Source of the DNA: Bog-473 sp963745665
GTDB lineage: Bacteria; Actinomycetota; Acidimicrobiia; Acidimicrobiales; RAAP-2
Length of the DNA: 64,000 nt
Assembly: GCA_963745665.1 (NCBI GenBank)
Contig: CAVUYE010000002.1
Coordinates: forward strand, 1,550,001-1,614,000
Direction: 5' to 3'
Shown here: piece after piece, positions 17,315-26,928 of the stretch
How the letters are laid out: the number at the start of each line of letters is the position of its first letter
How positions within the stretch are numbered: the stretch's first letter is position 1
The notes under the pieces: model-generated
The model's database searches: none
The model's input: only the letters and a program-made list of their open reading frames with translations
Told to the model about the DNA's origin: nothing
Program-made: the position numbers and the translations under genes

Positions 17315-17925
17315 TCGGGGTCCTCGACCTGCAGGGGGACGTGCGCGAGCACCTGGTCGCACTGGCCGAGGTGGGGTGCGGCGCCCGGCTGGTCAAGTGG
17401 CCCGGCGACCTGGTGGGGCTCTCCGGCCTGGTGCTGCCCGGCGGCGAGTCGACCACGTTGTCCATGCTGCTCGAGTCAACCGGCCTGTTCGAGGCGATCG
17501 CGGCACGGATCGGCGACGTGGAGCACCCGCTCCCTCTCCTCGGGACCTGTGCCGGCCTCGTCCTGGTGTCCCGGGAGGTCCTCGACGGGCGCCCGGACCA
17601 GCGCAGCTTCGGCGTGCTCGACGCCGTCGTCCGCCGCAACGGCTACGGGCGCCAGGAGCAGTCCTTCGAAGCCGACATTGCGTTCGGGTCGGGTGAGGGC
17701 CCACCCATGCCCACCGTCTTCATCCGGGCCCCGCTGCTCGTCTCGGTCGGTGACGCGGTCGACGTCCTGGCCACCCTGGACGGCGTGCCCGTCCTGGTGC
17801 GCCAGGGCGCGGTGCTGGCCTCGTCCTTCCACCCCGAGCTCACACCGGACCGCCGCATCCACCGCCTGTTCGCCGACATGTGCGGGCGGGACCTCCGCTG
17901 GGACCCGTGCGCCGCTACATCCTGA
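17308..17925 (+). CDS. pdxT: Pyridoxal 5'-phosphate synthase glutaminase subunit PdxT
   Basis: Class I-like glutaminase that hydrolyses glutamine and channels ammonia to PdxS. Seen: VLDLQGDVREH at the N-terminus, LPGGESTTLSMLL, the nucleophile elbow LLGTCAGLVL with the catalytic Cys, and SSFHPELTPDRR with the catalytic His and Glu. Length is 205 residues. GTG start at 17308 lies inside the end of pdxS; purU in turn starts inside the end of this gene. Confidence 0.96.
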   Translation: MVVGVLDLQGDVREHLVALAEVGCGARLVKWPGDLVGLSGLVLPGGESTTLSMLLESTGLFEAIAARIGDVEHPLPLLGTCAGLVLVSREVLDGRPDQRSFGVLDAVVRRNGYGRQEQSFEADIAFGSGEGPPMPTVFIRAPLLVSVGDAVDVLATLDGVPVLVRQGAVLASSFHPELTPDRRIHRLFADMCGRDLRWDPCAATS

Positions 17926-18770
17926 GCGTCACCTGCCCGGACCGGGTCGGCATCGTCGCTGCCGTCACGGGGCTTCTGGCCGGCCACGGCGGGTCCGTGT
18001 TGGAGGCGGCGCAGCACGGCGATCTCGATTCCGGCCGTTTCTTCCTCCGCATCGAGGTCGTGGCCGGGTCACTCCCCACGGGCCTCGGGCCGGCCGAGCT
18101 GGCCGCGGCCTTCCAGCCGGTGGCCGAAGAGTTCGACATGCGATGGCGCCTCAGCGACACCGACGCGCCCAAGCGAGTGGTGTTGCTCGCCAGCAAGGAG
18201 GACCACTGCGTCGCCGATCTCCTCTACCGCTGGCGCGCCGGCGAGCTCGAGTGCGACATCCCCTGCGTGATCTCCAACCACGGCGACCTGAGGGAGCTGG
18301 TCGAGTGGCACAGGATCCCGTTCCACCTGGTGCCCGTCGGGACGGAGCAGGCCGCCAAGGAGCGGGCGTTTGCACAGATGGAGGGGATCCTGCAGGAGGT
18401 ACGGGCCGACGTCGTCGTCCTGGCCCGCTACATGCAGATCCTGCCGGTGTCCTTCTGCGCCGGCCGCGAGGGCCAAATCATCAACATCCACCACTCGTTC
18501 CTGCCGTCCTTCGCCGGTGCCCGCCCCTACCACCAGGCGTTCGCCCGTGGGGTGAAGCTCATCGGCGCCACTTGCCACTACGTCACGGCCGAGCTCGACG
18601 AGGGCCCGATCATCGAGCAGGACACCCGGCGCATCGATCACGGCGACACCGTCGAGGAGTTGCGGCGGGTGGGCCGCGATGTCGAGCGGACCGTGTTGGC
18701 GCGCGGGCTGCACTGGCACCTGCAGGACCGCATCCTGCTTAACGGTCACAAGACAGTCGTTTTCCCCTGA
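17907..18770 (+). CDS. purU: Formyltetrahydrofolate deformylase
   Basis: Hydrolyses 10-formyltetrahydrofolate to tetrahydrofolate and formate, balancing one-carbon pools and feeding formate to purine synthesis. An N-terminal ACT domain (RYILSVTCPDRVGIVAAVTG) is followed by a formyl transferase fold with the catalytic block NIHHSFLPSFAGARPYHQA and GATCHYVTAELDEGPI. The joined length is 287 residues. I chose the GTG at 17907; it overlaps pdxT by 19 bases and puts the ACT domain right at the start. It converges on the glycerophosphodiesterase gene. Confidence 0.95.
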   Translation: MRRYILSVTCPDRVGIVAAVTGLLAGHGGSVLEAAQHGDLDSGRFFLRIEVVAGSLPTGLGPAELAAAFQPVAEEFDMRWRLSDTDAPKRVVLLASKEDHCVADLLYRWRAGELECDIPCVISNHGDLRELVEWHRIPFHLVPVGTEQAAKERAFAQMEGILQEVRADVVVLARYMQILPVSFCAGREGQIINIHHSFLPSFAGARPYHQAFARGVKLIGATCHYVTAELDEGPIIEQDTRRIDHGDTVEELRRVGRDVERTVLARGLHWHLQDRILLNGHKTVVFP

Positions 18771-18778
18771 CCCGACCT

Positions 18779-19457
18779 CTAGCGCCCGAGCCGCGCCACC
18801 GAGCGCGGCGATCCTGTTGCTCACGACCGCGTCGACGCCGGCCTCGAGCACCTGGGTCATCTCCTCGGGGGAGTCGACGGTCCAGGTCGACACGCGCCGG
18901 CCGCCGTCGTGCACCGCGGCCACCCCCTCGGGACTCAGCACCCCGGACCACGGGTTCCAGTACTCGGCCCCCAGCTCGCGCAGGAGGGCCAGCGGTGGCT
19001 CGGGGCCGTCCATCCACGTGAGCCCGATCCGCGCGTCGGCCGACAATGCCCGCAGCTGCTGCAGGGCGGCCACGTTCCCGGTGACGAAGAGACAGCGCGG
19101 CAGGGCCCCGGCCGCCCGCACCGCCTCGAGGCCGCCAGGCACCACCTCGCGCCGGGTGAAGTCGACCATCAGGGGCAGCGCGACCGCGTCGAGCACCTGG
19201 GACAGCGTGGGGATGCGGACATCGCCCGCCCCGAGTGCCGACACCTCGGCCAGATCGACGTCGCCGACGGACACGGCGCGTCCCCACAGGCGTTCGAGCG
19301 ACTGGTCGTGCAGGACGACGATGGCGCCGTCGCGCGTGCGGCGCAGATCGATCTCCACCATGTCCGCACCCAGGGCCACCGCGGCGGCGAAGGCGGGCAG
19401 CGTGTTCTCCCGGTGGTCGACCGGCTCGCCCCGGTGGGCGATGGCGACGACGCGCAC
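18779..19457 (-). CDS. Glycerophosphodiester phosphodiesterase, 3' end uncertain
   Basis: GDPD-family phosphodiesterase releasing glycerol 3-phosphate from deacylated phospholipids; no signal peptide, so probably cytoplasmic. Catalytic features: IAHRGEPVDHRENT near the N-terminus, MVEIDLRRTRDGAIVVLHDQ (Glu-x-Asp and His), and a C-terminal VSTWTVDSPEEM. The literal frame has no stop and runs 700 bases antisense through purU to 18069. A one-base shift near 18800 would bring in the TAG at 18779-18781, eight bases past the purU stop, and give the normal family length of about 225. I prefer that end. Confidence 0.75.
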
Positions 19458-19486
19458 GTGTCCGCTTCCGGCGGCCGGCGCGGCGC

Positions 19487-21109
19487 TCAGGCGGTGCCGG
19501 CGTAGACGGCGCCCGCCACGTTGGCGATGATCTGGTTGAGCGCGGGCTCAATGAGGGTGTCCACCGCGGCCGAGGTGATGTGGACGCCGTCCGAGCCCCG
19601 CGCCACGATGCCGTCCACCACCGAGGAGTAGGCCCCGCCGGGGTCGAGCACGGTGAAGAGGTCGTCGATCGACACGAAGGGGTACTGGGCGGCCACCGAC
19701 TGCACGATCTGGTTGTAGTCCTGCACCAGCGTGTTCGGCGTCCCGTCGGCGAAGTAGGGCGAGGTGGAGAGGATCACGGCGCCACCGTCGGAGTGGGCGA
19801 TCTGCACCGCCTGGGCCAGGTTGTCCTGAATGAAGGCGGCATAGGCCGGGTTGGCCAACGTCGTATAGGACCCGTTGAACATCCGGTCCTGCGTCTCCCA
19901 GTAGCCGGTCTGAATCACGGTGACGTCGGGATGGAAGCGGGACACGACCCACTGCAGCTGCGTCGACCACAGCGCGCAGGCCCCCGGGCTGATGTAGACC
20001 GACCCCGGGTTGCTCCACGGGATGGTCGGCGCGCCGTCGGTATACCCGCAGCCGGCCGCCGCCCCGTCGTCGACGTCGTAAGGAGGGTTGTTCTGCTCCA
20101 CGTAGTCGCCCTCGTACAGGGAGAGTGAGTCGCCGGAGAAGGCCACCCGCATGGTGCCCTGGTGGGTGGCCTGCGACCCGGTTGCCTCGTTGAGGATCGA
20201 AACGACGGGGGGGATCGGATTCGACAGCGGCTTGGGGAAGAGCGGGGGGTGGAGCGGCGACTGCGCGCTCCCCGAGAACTGGGCGTCGCCGTAAGGGAAG
20301 ACGCCGGCGTCCTGCCCGACCAGCCAGTAGCCGTTCCCGTCCTGCGTCGGCGCCATGGCCACGATGGGCTCGTTCAGGTGGATGCCGCCCGGCGAGCCCC
20401 AGAACTGGGCGTCGCCGTAGGTGAAGATGCCGCCGTCGGAGGCCACCAGCCAGTAGCCGTTGCCGTCCGACGTGGCCGCCATCCCCACGATGGGCTTGTT
20501 GAGTGCGATGCCGCCCGTCGAGCCCCAGAACTGGGCGTCGCCGTAGGCGAAGATGCCGCCGTCGGAGGCGACCAGCCAGTAGCCGTTGCCGTCCGACGTG
20601 GCCGCCATCCCCACGATGGGCTTGTTGAGCGCCATGCCGCCCGTCGAGCCCCAGAACTGCGCGTCGCCGAAGGCGAAGATGCCGCCGTCGGAGGCCACCA
20701 GCCAGTAGCCGTTGCCGTCCGACGTAGCCGCCATCCCCACGATGGGTTTGTTGAGTGCGATGCCGCCCGTCGAGCCCCAGAATTGCGCGCCCCCAAAGGA
20801 GAACACGCCGCCGTCGGAGGCCACGAGCCAGTAGCCGCCGAGGGGATCGGCCGCGGCCCCGACGATCGGCTTGGACAACGGCACTTCGACGGTGTCACCG
20901 TCGTAGGCGGCGCCCCCGAAGGTCATGACGCCGCCCGCGGCGTCGACGATGGCGTACGAGCTGTCGGTCGCGCCCGGCACGACGGCGGCCCCGGCGGCAA
21001 CGGCACGGCCCGGCCCGGACCCCGTCACGAGCACGGCGGCGGCCAGGAGCATCGCAAGGCACACGGCGGCGCGGCGGCTCGCCTTCGACGACCACGATCC
21101 CCCGCGCAT
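19487..21109 (-). CDS. Secreted protein with 42-residue repeats and a C-terminal SGNH hydrolase domain
   Basis: A 540-residue exported protein. A signal peptide (about residues 1-40) is followed by six tandem units of about 42 residues. Their core is GYWLVASDGGIF-FGDAQFWG, seen at residues 52 (degenerate), 93, 135, 177, 219 and 261. They resemble beta-propeller-like repeats common in Acidimicrobiia (recollection). From residue 315 an SGNH/GDSL-type esterase domain begins: VAFSGDSLSLYEG (nucleophile Ser), TVIQTGYWE, and DGVHITSAA (Asp-x-x-His). It may deacetylate or bind surface glycans. The catalytic block III Asn is not obvious. Repeats may present the enzyme or bind carbohydrate; inference. 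Confidence 0.82.
   Translation of the reverse strand: MRGGSWSSKASRRAAVCLAMLLAAAVLVTGSGPGRAVAAGAAVVPGATDSSYAIVDAAGGVMTFGGAAYDGDTVEVPLSKPIVGAAADPLGGYWLVASDGGVFSFGGAQFWGSTGGIALNKPIVGMAATSDGNGYWLVASDGGIFAFGDAQFWGSTGGMALNKPIVGMAATSDGNGYWLVASDGGIFAYGDAQFWGSTGGIALNKPIVGMAATSDGNGYWLVASDGGIFTYGDAQFWGSPGGIHLNEPIVAMAPTQDGNGYWLVGQDAGVFPYGDAQFSGSAQSPLHPPLFPKPLSNPIPPVVSILNEATGSQATHQGTMRVAFSGDSLSLYEGDYVEQNNPPYDVDDGAAAGCGYTDGAPTIPWSNPGSVYISPGACALWSTQLQWVVSRFHPDVTVIQTGYWETQDRMFNGSYTTLANPAYAAFIQDNLAQAVQIAHSDGGAVILSTSPYFADGTPNTLVQDYNQIVQSVAAQYPFVSIDDLFTVLDPGGAYSSVVDGIVARGSDGVHITSAAVDTLIEPALNQIIANVAGAVYAGTA
20255..20956 (-). repeat. 126-bp coding tandem repeat array
   Basis: Tandem units with an exact 126-base period (anchor CGCCGTCGGA at 20431, 20557, 20683 and 20809 on the plus strand). 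The central four are nearly identical at DNA level, the outer ones degenerate. High identity implies recent duplication or gene conversion, and also makes copy number easy to mis-assemble. Confidence 0.85.
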
Positions 21110-21156
21110 GAGCTTGTGATCTTAGGGAACGGGCGCCGCTCGGTTGGGGCGCCCCC

Positions 21157-22203
21157 TCAGAGGAGGCGCAACTGGCGGCTGCCCGCGGCGGCGGTCGGCC
21201 CGGCTCGACCCTCTGCGCCGGCCCGGTCGTCGGACGAACCCGTGCCGCGGTAGCGGTCCCGGCCCGACACGCCGCAACGTCGCGCCGCCACCCGCACGAT
21301 CCCCTCGATGCGCCGGCGCTCCTCGTCGGGCTGGTAGCCCCCGCGCCGGAAGCGCTCCCGGTGCAGGCGGACGAGGTCGGGCCGCACACCCTCGAGCCAA
21401 TCGAGATAGTGGCCCCGGACGGTGCCGCGCAGGTGCAGCGCCACCCCGGTGATCGACACCGCCCCGGCCTCGGCGGAGGCCTCGACCACCTCGGTCAGCT
21501 GCGCCTCGGAGTCCGACAGCCCCGGGAGCACGGGGGCCACCAGGACACCGCACGGGATGCCCAGCGCGGTGAGGCGGCGCAGGGCCTCGACGCGCCGGTC
21601 GGGCGGGGGTGTGCCCGGCTCGGTCAGCTTCCACACCGACCGGTCAAGGGTGCCGATGGAGAAGCTCACCCCCACGTCGGTGCGCTCGCAGGCGGCGGCC
21701 AGCACGGCGGCGTCGCGCAGGATCAGCGTCGACTTGGTCAGGATGCTGAAGGGGTTGCGGGCACCCGAGAGCGTCTCGACGATGCCCCGCGTCAGGTGGT
21801 ACTTGCCCTCGGCGTGTTGGTAGGGATCGGTGTTGGTGCCCATGGCGATGTGGTCGCCGTCCCACGCCGGGGCGCGCAGCTCGGCGCGCAGTCGCTCCAC
21901 CGCGTTGACCTTGACCACGATCTTGCGCTCGAAGTCGGTCCCGATGCCGAGCCCGAGGTAGTCGTGCGTGGGTCGGGCGAAGCAGTAGACGCAGGCGTGG
22001 CTGCAGCCTCGATACGGGTTGATCGTGTGCCGGAAGGGCATCAGGCTCTCCGCCGGCACGGTGTTGATGACGGTGCGGGCGTTGACGTGGAGGAACTCCA
22101 TCCCGGCGTAGGCCCCCCGGCCCACGTGGCGCTCCGCCACGCGCTCGTCGGGGAACAAGGTACCGCCCCCCTCGTTCTCGGCCAGGGCCCAGCGCAATGC
22201 CAT
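21157..22203 (-). CDS. Radical SAM protein of the Rv2578c/SplB-like family
   Basis: Predicted 4Fe-4S radical SAM enzyme of 348 residues. The cluster motif CSHACVYCFAR (Cys-x3-Cys-x2-Cys) lies in the N-terminal third, with INPYRGC before it and MGTNTDPYQHAEGKY after it; these blocks typify the Rv2578c family, related to spore photoproduct lyase. In M. tuberculosis that gene is, as I recall, in the LexA regulon. Here a perfect LexA box lies 15 bases upstream, which supports a DNA-damage role. Start ATG at 22203 is chosen over an upstream ATG because the -10 box lies only seven bases before it. Substrate unknown. Confidence 0.85.
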   Translation of the reverse strand: MALRWALAENEGGGTLFPDERVAERHVGRGAYAGMEFLHVNARTVINTVPAESLMPFRHTINPYRGCSHACVYCFARPTHDYLGLGIGTDFERKIVVKVNAVERLRAELRAPAWDGDHIAMGTNTDPYQHAEGKYHLTRGIVETLSGARNPFSILTKSTLILRDAAVLAAACERTDVGVSFSIGTLDRSVWKLTEPGTPPPDRRVEALRRLTALGIPCGVLVAPVLPGLSDSEAQLTEVVEASAEAGAVSITGVALHLRGTVRGHYLDWLEGVRPDLVRLHRERFRRGGYQPDEERRRIEGIVRVAARRCGVSGRDRYRGTGSSDDRAGAEGRAGPTAAAGSRQLRLL

Positions 22204-22210
22204 GCGGACT

Positions 22211-22239
22211 AAGATAGCGAACATATGTTCGTAATTCAA
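22211..22239 (-). promoter_or_regulatory. LexA box inside the promoter of the radical SAM gene, shared with ftsK
   Basis: CGAACATATGTTCG at 22218-22231 is a perfect CGAAC-N4-GTTCG palindrome. On the minus strand it fills the 17-base spacer between TTGAAT (22239-22234) and TATCTT (22216-22211). Transcription would start at about the ATG (22203), giving a leaderless mRNA. The box is also only 17 bases before the ftsK start at 22248, so LexA could affect both genes. Confidence 0.8.
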
Positions 22240-22247
22240 CGGGTCGG

Positions 22248-24708
22248 GTGTCCACAAAAAGGACCAGGTCAGCCACTAATCTCGACCGCACTGTGGTGAC
22301 CAAGACCCGCGGGCGCCCCGCGCCGCGCCCGGCTGCACGAACCACCAGGAAGCCCGCTCCCCGCAGGCGGCCCGAGCCGGCGCGCCCTCCCTTCTGGCGG
22401 GTCCAGGCCCGGGACCTGTGGGCGGTGGGCCTGATCACGCTGGGCGTCCTCCTGGCGCTGGCGCTCTGGGGCAAGCAGCTGGGGCCGGTGGGCCACGCCG
22501 CCGACACCGGCCTGGGGTTGCTGGGCGGATGGGTGCGCGTCCTGCTGCCGCTGGTGTCCTTCGGCGCCGGCCTCGCCCTGCTGCTCGATCGGGCCCGCCC
22601 CGAGGACGACGAGCTCGAGGAGCGGGAGGGGGCCGACCCCTGGCGCCTGGCCGTCGGCTCCGTCCTCGGCCTGCTCGGAATCTGCGGCCTGGCCGAGGTG
22701 GCCAAGGGGTCGCCGCCGTTCTCGGGCTCGGGTGCGCTGCGCGACGCCGGTGGCTACGTCGGCGCGGCCGTCGGTCGCCCACTGCACGCCGGGCTCGGCC
22801 CTGCCGGGGCCGGCGTGCTGCTCGTGGCGGTCGTCTTCGTGGCCGTCCTGGTGGCGACCGGGGTGTCGCTGGCCACGGTCGGGCAGGCCATCGTCAGCGC
22901 CGCCGCCCACTCCGGGCGCAGCCTCTCCGCGCTGTGGCAGGGCAAGCCGTTCGTGATCACCTCCGATCTCGGCGCCGACGCGTCGGGGGAGGCCGCCTCG
23001 TCCGGCCGCGTCCCCTTCGACGCGGAGGAGGACGACGAGCCGCCGCACGATGACCCGGTCGACGACATCGACATCCCCCTGGAGCCGGAGCTCGAGCCGG
23101 TCCCGGTGGCGGCCGTCACGCCCCCGCTCCCGCACGTTCCGGCCGCCGCCCGCGCGCCCGGGGACTGGGTGCTGCCGAGCTTGTCCCTGCTGCACGCCTC
23201 CAAGAAGATGCGCCAGGACCAGCGGCAGATCGACGCCCTCGGAGCGGATCTCGTCCTGGCACTGGAGGCCCACGGCGTCGAGACCCGGCTGGTGGGCTGC
23301 CGGGTCGGCCCGACGGTCACCCGTTACGAGCTCGAGCTGGGTCCCGGCGTCAAGGTGGCCCGCGTCACGAGTCTCTCCAAGGACATCGCCTACGCCATGG
23401 CGTCACCGGACGTGCGCATCCTGGCGCCGATCCCCGGCAAGTCGGCCATCGGCGTGGAGGTGCCGAACCGGACGCGCCAGCTCGTGTCGCTGCGCGACAT
23501 CCTCGAGTCGAGCGAGGCCAAGCCCACCGCGACCACGCACCCGCTCGAGGTGGCGATGGGCCGCGACATCGCCGGGCGCGCCGTGATGGCCAACCTGGCC
23601 GAAATGCCGCACATTCTCATCTCGGGCGCGACGGGATCCGGGAAGTCGTCGTGCATGAACTCCATCATCACGTCGATCCTCATGCGCGACACGCCCGACA
23701 AGGTCAAGATGATCCTTGTCGACCCCAAGCGCGTCGAGCTCGGCCAGTACGACGGCCTGCCGCACCTCCTCAACCCCGTCGTCGTCGACCCGAAGAAGGC
23801 GGCCAACGCGCTCGCCTGGGCCGTGAAGGAGATGGAGCGCCGCTACGACATGCTGGCCGAGAACGGCGTGCGCGACATCACCGGCTACAACCTGCTGGTC
23901 GAGCAGGGGCTCATCGCGCCAACACCACCGTCGGACCGTCGTCGCATGCGCGAGGTCGCGGCCCGGGCCCTCGGCGAGGAGCATGCGGCGGTCGACGACG
24001 AGGACGACTTGGAGCCCGAACCGGAGCCCCCGCAACCGCTGCCCTTCATTCTGGTGATCGTCGACGAGCTGAACGACCTCATGATGGTGGCGGCCCGCGA
24101 CGTCGAGGACTCCATCGTGCGGATCGCCCAGATGGCCCGTGCCGTGGGCATCCACCTCGTGATCGCCACCCAGCGCCCGTCGGTCGACGTCATCACCGGG
24201 GTGATCAAGGCCAACATCCCGAGCCGCATGGCCTTCTCCGTGTCCTCGTTGGCCGACAGCCGCGTGATCCTGGACCAACCCGGCGCCGAGCGCCTCATCG
24301 GCAAGGGGGACATGCTGCTGCTGACGGCGTCCTCGAACATCCCGCGCCGCCTGCAGGCCCCCTGGGTCTCGGAGGAGGAGGTGCGCGACGTGGTCCGTCA
24401 CTGGCGCGCGCCAGGGCGGGCAGGCCGAGGCCATCGTGGGCATCGAGGGCGTCGACGACGGCCCATCCGGGCCCGACGGGCTCGACACCGACGACGACGA
24501 GTTGCTGGTGCAGGCCCGCGATCTGGTGGTGCGTTCCCAGCTGGGCTCCACCTCCATGCTGCAGCGCAAGCTGCGGGTGGGATTCGCGCGGGCCGGCCGG
24601 CTCATGGACCTGCTCGAGCAGGCCGGCATCGTCGGCCCCAGCGAGGGCTCCAAGGCGCGCGCCGTCCTCATGACCCCCGAAGAGCTCGACGGGCTGAACG
24701 GGAGGTGA
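22248..24708 (+). CDS. ftsK: DNA translocase FtsK, one frameshift
   Basis: Septal DNA pump that clears the chromosome terminus at division. The N-terminal 190 residues contain about four transmembrane segments. An acidic/proline linker follows, then the motor with Walker A GATGSGKSSCMNS and Walker B FILVIVDELNDLM. A C-terminal winged-helix gamma domain (QARDLVVRSQLGSTSMLQRK) recognises orienting sequences. The frame breaks near 24407-24412 (one extra base), and the gamma domain follows in the next frame. The literal frame runs on to 25253. GTG at 22248 is the first start; an internal GTG near 22293 (VVTKTRGRP) is possible. The joined protein is about 820 residues. Confidence 0.92.
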
Positions 24709-26052
24709 GCCCGGAAGCGCCGGCGCCGCCGTTCATGGTGGCGCCGTTCCGGCTCGACTCGTTGCGCGGGCCGTCGCCGGTCCCGCCGGTTCCCGAGCAC
24801 GGCCGGCACTCCGCCCACTCGCACCGACGCCGCCGGCGCGGGCGTCGCCGGGCCATCCTCCTGGCTCTCCTTCTCGTCATCGTCGCCGCCGGCGCCTTCG
24901 TCGCCGTCCGCCTCTCCACGCCGGAGCCGGCTCCCTCTGTCACCTCGGTGCCGGCGCAGTCGGTCCACATCCCGAGCCCACGCGGTCACGCTCCCGTGGC
25001 CGGCCACCGGCCAAGGCGCCATCGCCATCCCGTCGCTCGGCGTGAACGTGGCGTCGGGGCCGGAGAAGGCGGCCCCGGTGGCCAGCCTGACCAAGCTGAT
25101 GACCGCCTACGTCGTGCTGCACGACCATCCCGTGGCGCTCGGCCAGCCGGGCCCGACCATCACGGTGACCCAGGCGGACGTCGACGACTACAACAACGCC
25201 ACCGTCGACGACGATTCCAACGCGGCGGTGACGCTAAACGAGCAGATCAGTGAGGCGGACGTGCTCGGCGGGCTGCTGGTGCACTCGGCCGACAATTTCG
25301 GCGACCTCGTGGCCACCTGGGACGCCGGGAGCATCCCCGCCTTCGTGGCCAAGATGAACGCCACCGCGACCCGCCTCGGCATGGACCACTCGCATTTCGC
25401 CGATGCCAGCGGTGTCGATCCGGGCTCGCAGTCCACCGCCTCGGACCTGTTGAAGGTGGCTGCCCTCGACATGGCCAACCCGACGTTCGCGTCCATGGTG
25501 CAGATGTCGTCGGTCACGCTGCCCGTGGCCGGGACGATCTCGACCTACACGCCGCTCCTCGGCGTGCAGGGGGTGATCGGCGTGAAGTCCGGTTTCACCA
25601 CGGCGGCGGGCGGGGGGGACGTGTTGGCGGTCGAGCGTACGGTGCACGGAAAGCAGGTGCTCCTGCTGGCGGCCGTGACCGGGCAGAGCGGCCCCGTGGT
25701 GCTGGCGCAGGCGGGACTGCACGCGCTGGCCCTCGTCGACGCCCTGAGCCCGTTCATCGGCTCCACCCGGGTGCTGCCGGGCCACCTGGTCGTCGCCCAC
25801 GTCGGCGAGGGGGGCAGCAGCTTCGGCGCTGCCACGGCGTCTCCGGTGTCCATGCTGACCTGGCCCGGTGTCAGCGCGAGGCGGGTGTTCGTGCCGACGC
25901 GGCACGTGGCGGTGGACGCCCGCCGTGGCACGGCGGTGGGGACCGTGGTCGTCTCACTCGGCAGCCAGCGGGCCGCCGTCCCGGTCCTACTCGACGAAGG
26001 ACATCCCGCCGCCAGTCGCTCTTCCAGCGCCTGTTCTGACCGCGTAGCCTGA
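24705..26052 (+). CDS. D-alanyl-D-alanine carboxypeptidase family protein, one frameshift
   Basis: Penicillin-binding protein of the S11 (DacA-like) family, trimming the terminal D-Ala of peptidoglycan stems outside the membrane. The N-terminal part begins at GTG 24705, overlapping the ftsK stop. It has a basic run (HRRRRRGRRR) and one membrane anchor (AILLALLLVIVAAGAFVAV). One extra base near 24982 leads into the catalytic domain: ASLTKLMTAY (Ser-x-x-Lys), VHSADNFGD at the SxN position, and GVKSGFTTAAGG at the KTG position. The second motif reads Ser-Ala-Asp, not Ser-x-Asn. C-terminal 100 residues resemble a beta domain. Confidence 0.82.
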
Positions 26053-26056
26053 CCCC

Positions 26057-26924
26057 GTGCGCGCCCGGGCCCCTGCGTCGTCGGCCAACCTCGGACCGGG
26101 GTTCGACACGCTCGCCGTCGCCCTCGACCTCTACGTGAGCGTCGAGGTCGAGAAGGCACCGGCACTCCGCGTGTCCACGAAGGGCGAGGGTGCCGGGCTC
26201 TTCGACGACGCGTCGCACCTGGCCGCCCGCGTCGTGACGGAGGTCCTCGGGCACGACCGGTTCGCCGTCTCGGTGCGCTCGCAGATTCCGGTGGCCCGCG
26301 GGCTGGGCTCCTCCGCCGCGCTCGGCGGCGGCGGCGGCCGCGGCGGCGGGTGCCGACGATCCGTTCGCGGTGGCCGCCGCCTACGACGGGCACCCGGAGA
26401 ACGCGGCGGCCAGCGTGTTCGGTGGCCTGGTCGCCGCCACCATGGTCGATGGCCGTCCGGTGCACGCTGCCCTCCCGCTCAGCGAGGGGCTGGCCTTCGT
26501 CGTCATCGTCCCCGAGCGCGACCTGGCGACCCCCGAGGCACGTGGCGTGCTGCCCGAGACGCTCACGCGGGAGGACGCGTTGTTCAACCTCGGCCGCATG
26601 GGCCTGCTGGTGGCCGGCCTGGCCAATCCGGACGCCCTGCGCGCCAGCGCCACCGACGATCGGCTGCACCAGCCGGCGCGCACCGCCCTGTTCCCCGAGG
26701 CCCCCCAGCTCCTGCGGGCGCTCGTCGATGCCGGTGCACTGGCCGCCAGCTGGTCCGGGGCGGGACCGGCGCTCATCGGCATGGTGCGGCCCGAAGCCGC
26801 GGCGACCGTGCTGGCCGGGGCCGAAGCCGCCCTGGCGGAGGCGGCGGTGCCGGGCCGGGCGCTGGTGCTCCACACCGACCGGCGCGGCATCGTCTACGGG
26901 GACGAGGCGGACGTCCCGCTCTGA
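26057..26924 (+). CDS. thrB: Homoserine kinase, one frameshift
   Basis: GHMP kinase phosphorylating homoserine for threonine synthesis. GTG at 26057 gives RARAPASSANLGPGFDTL, the family N-terminus. The ATP loop PVARGLGSSAA is followed by a run of GCG codons where one extra G (near 26323) breaks the frame. The rest (HPENAAASVFGG, then WSGAGPALIG) continues in the next frame to 26924. The joined length of about 289 is normal. thrA and thrC are not in this window, and the gene is five bases after the carboxypeptidase stop. Confidence 0.88.
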
Positions 26925-26928
26925 CGCG

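Noticed and set aside
20255..20956. Regular repeats considered as CRISPR
   Set aside because: The 126-bp units are contiguous, in frame and code a protein repeat; no spacers or cas genes.
22248..26924. Programmed ribosomal frameshifting in ftsK, dacA-like and thrB
   Set aside because: No slippery heptamer with a following structure at the breaks, and too many unrelated genes affected; sequence error is simpler.
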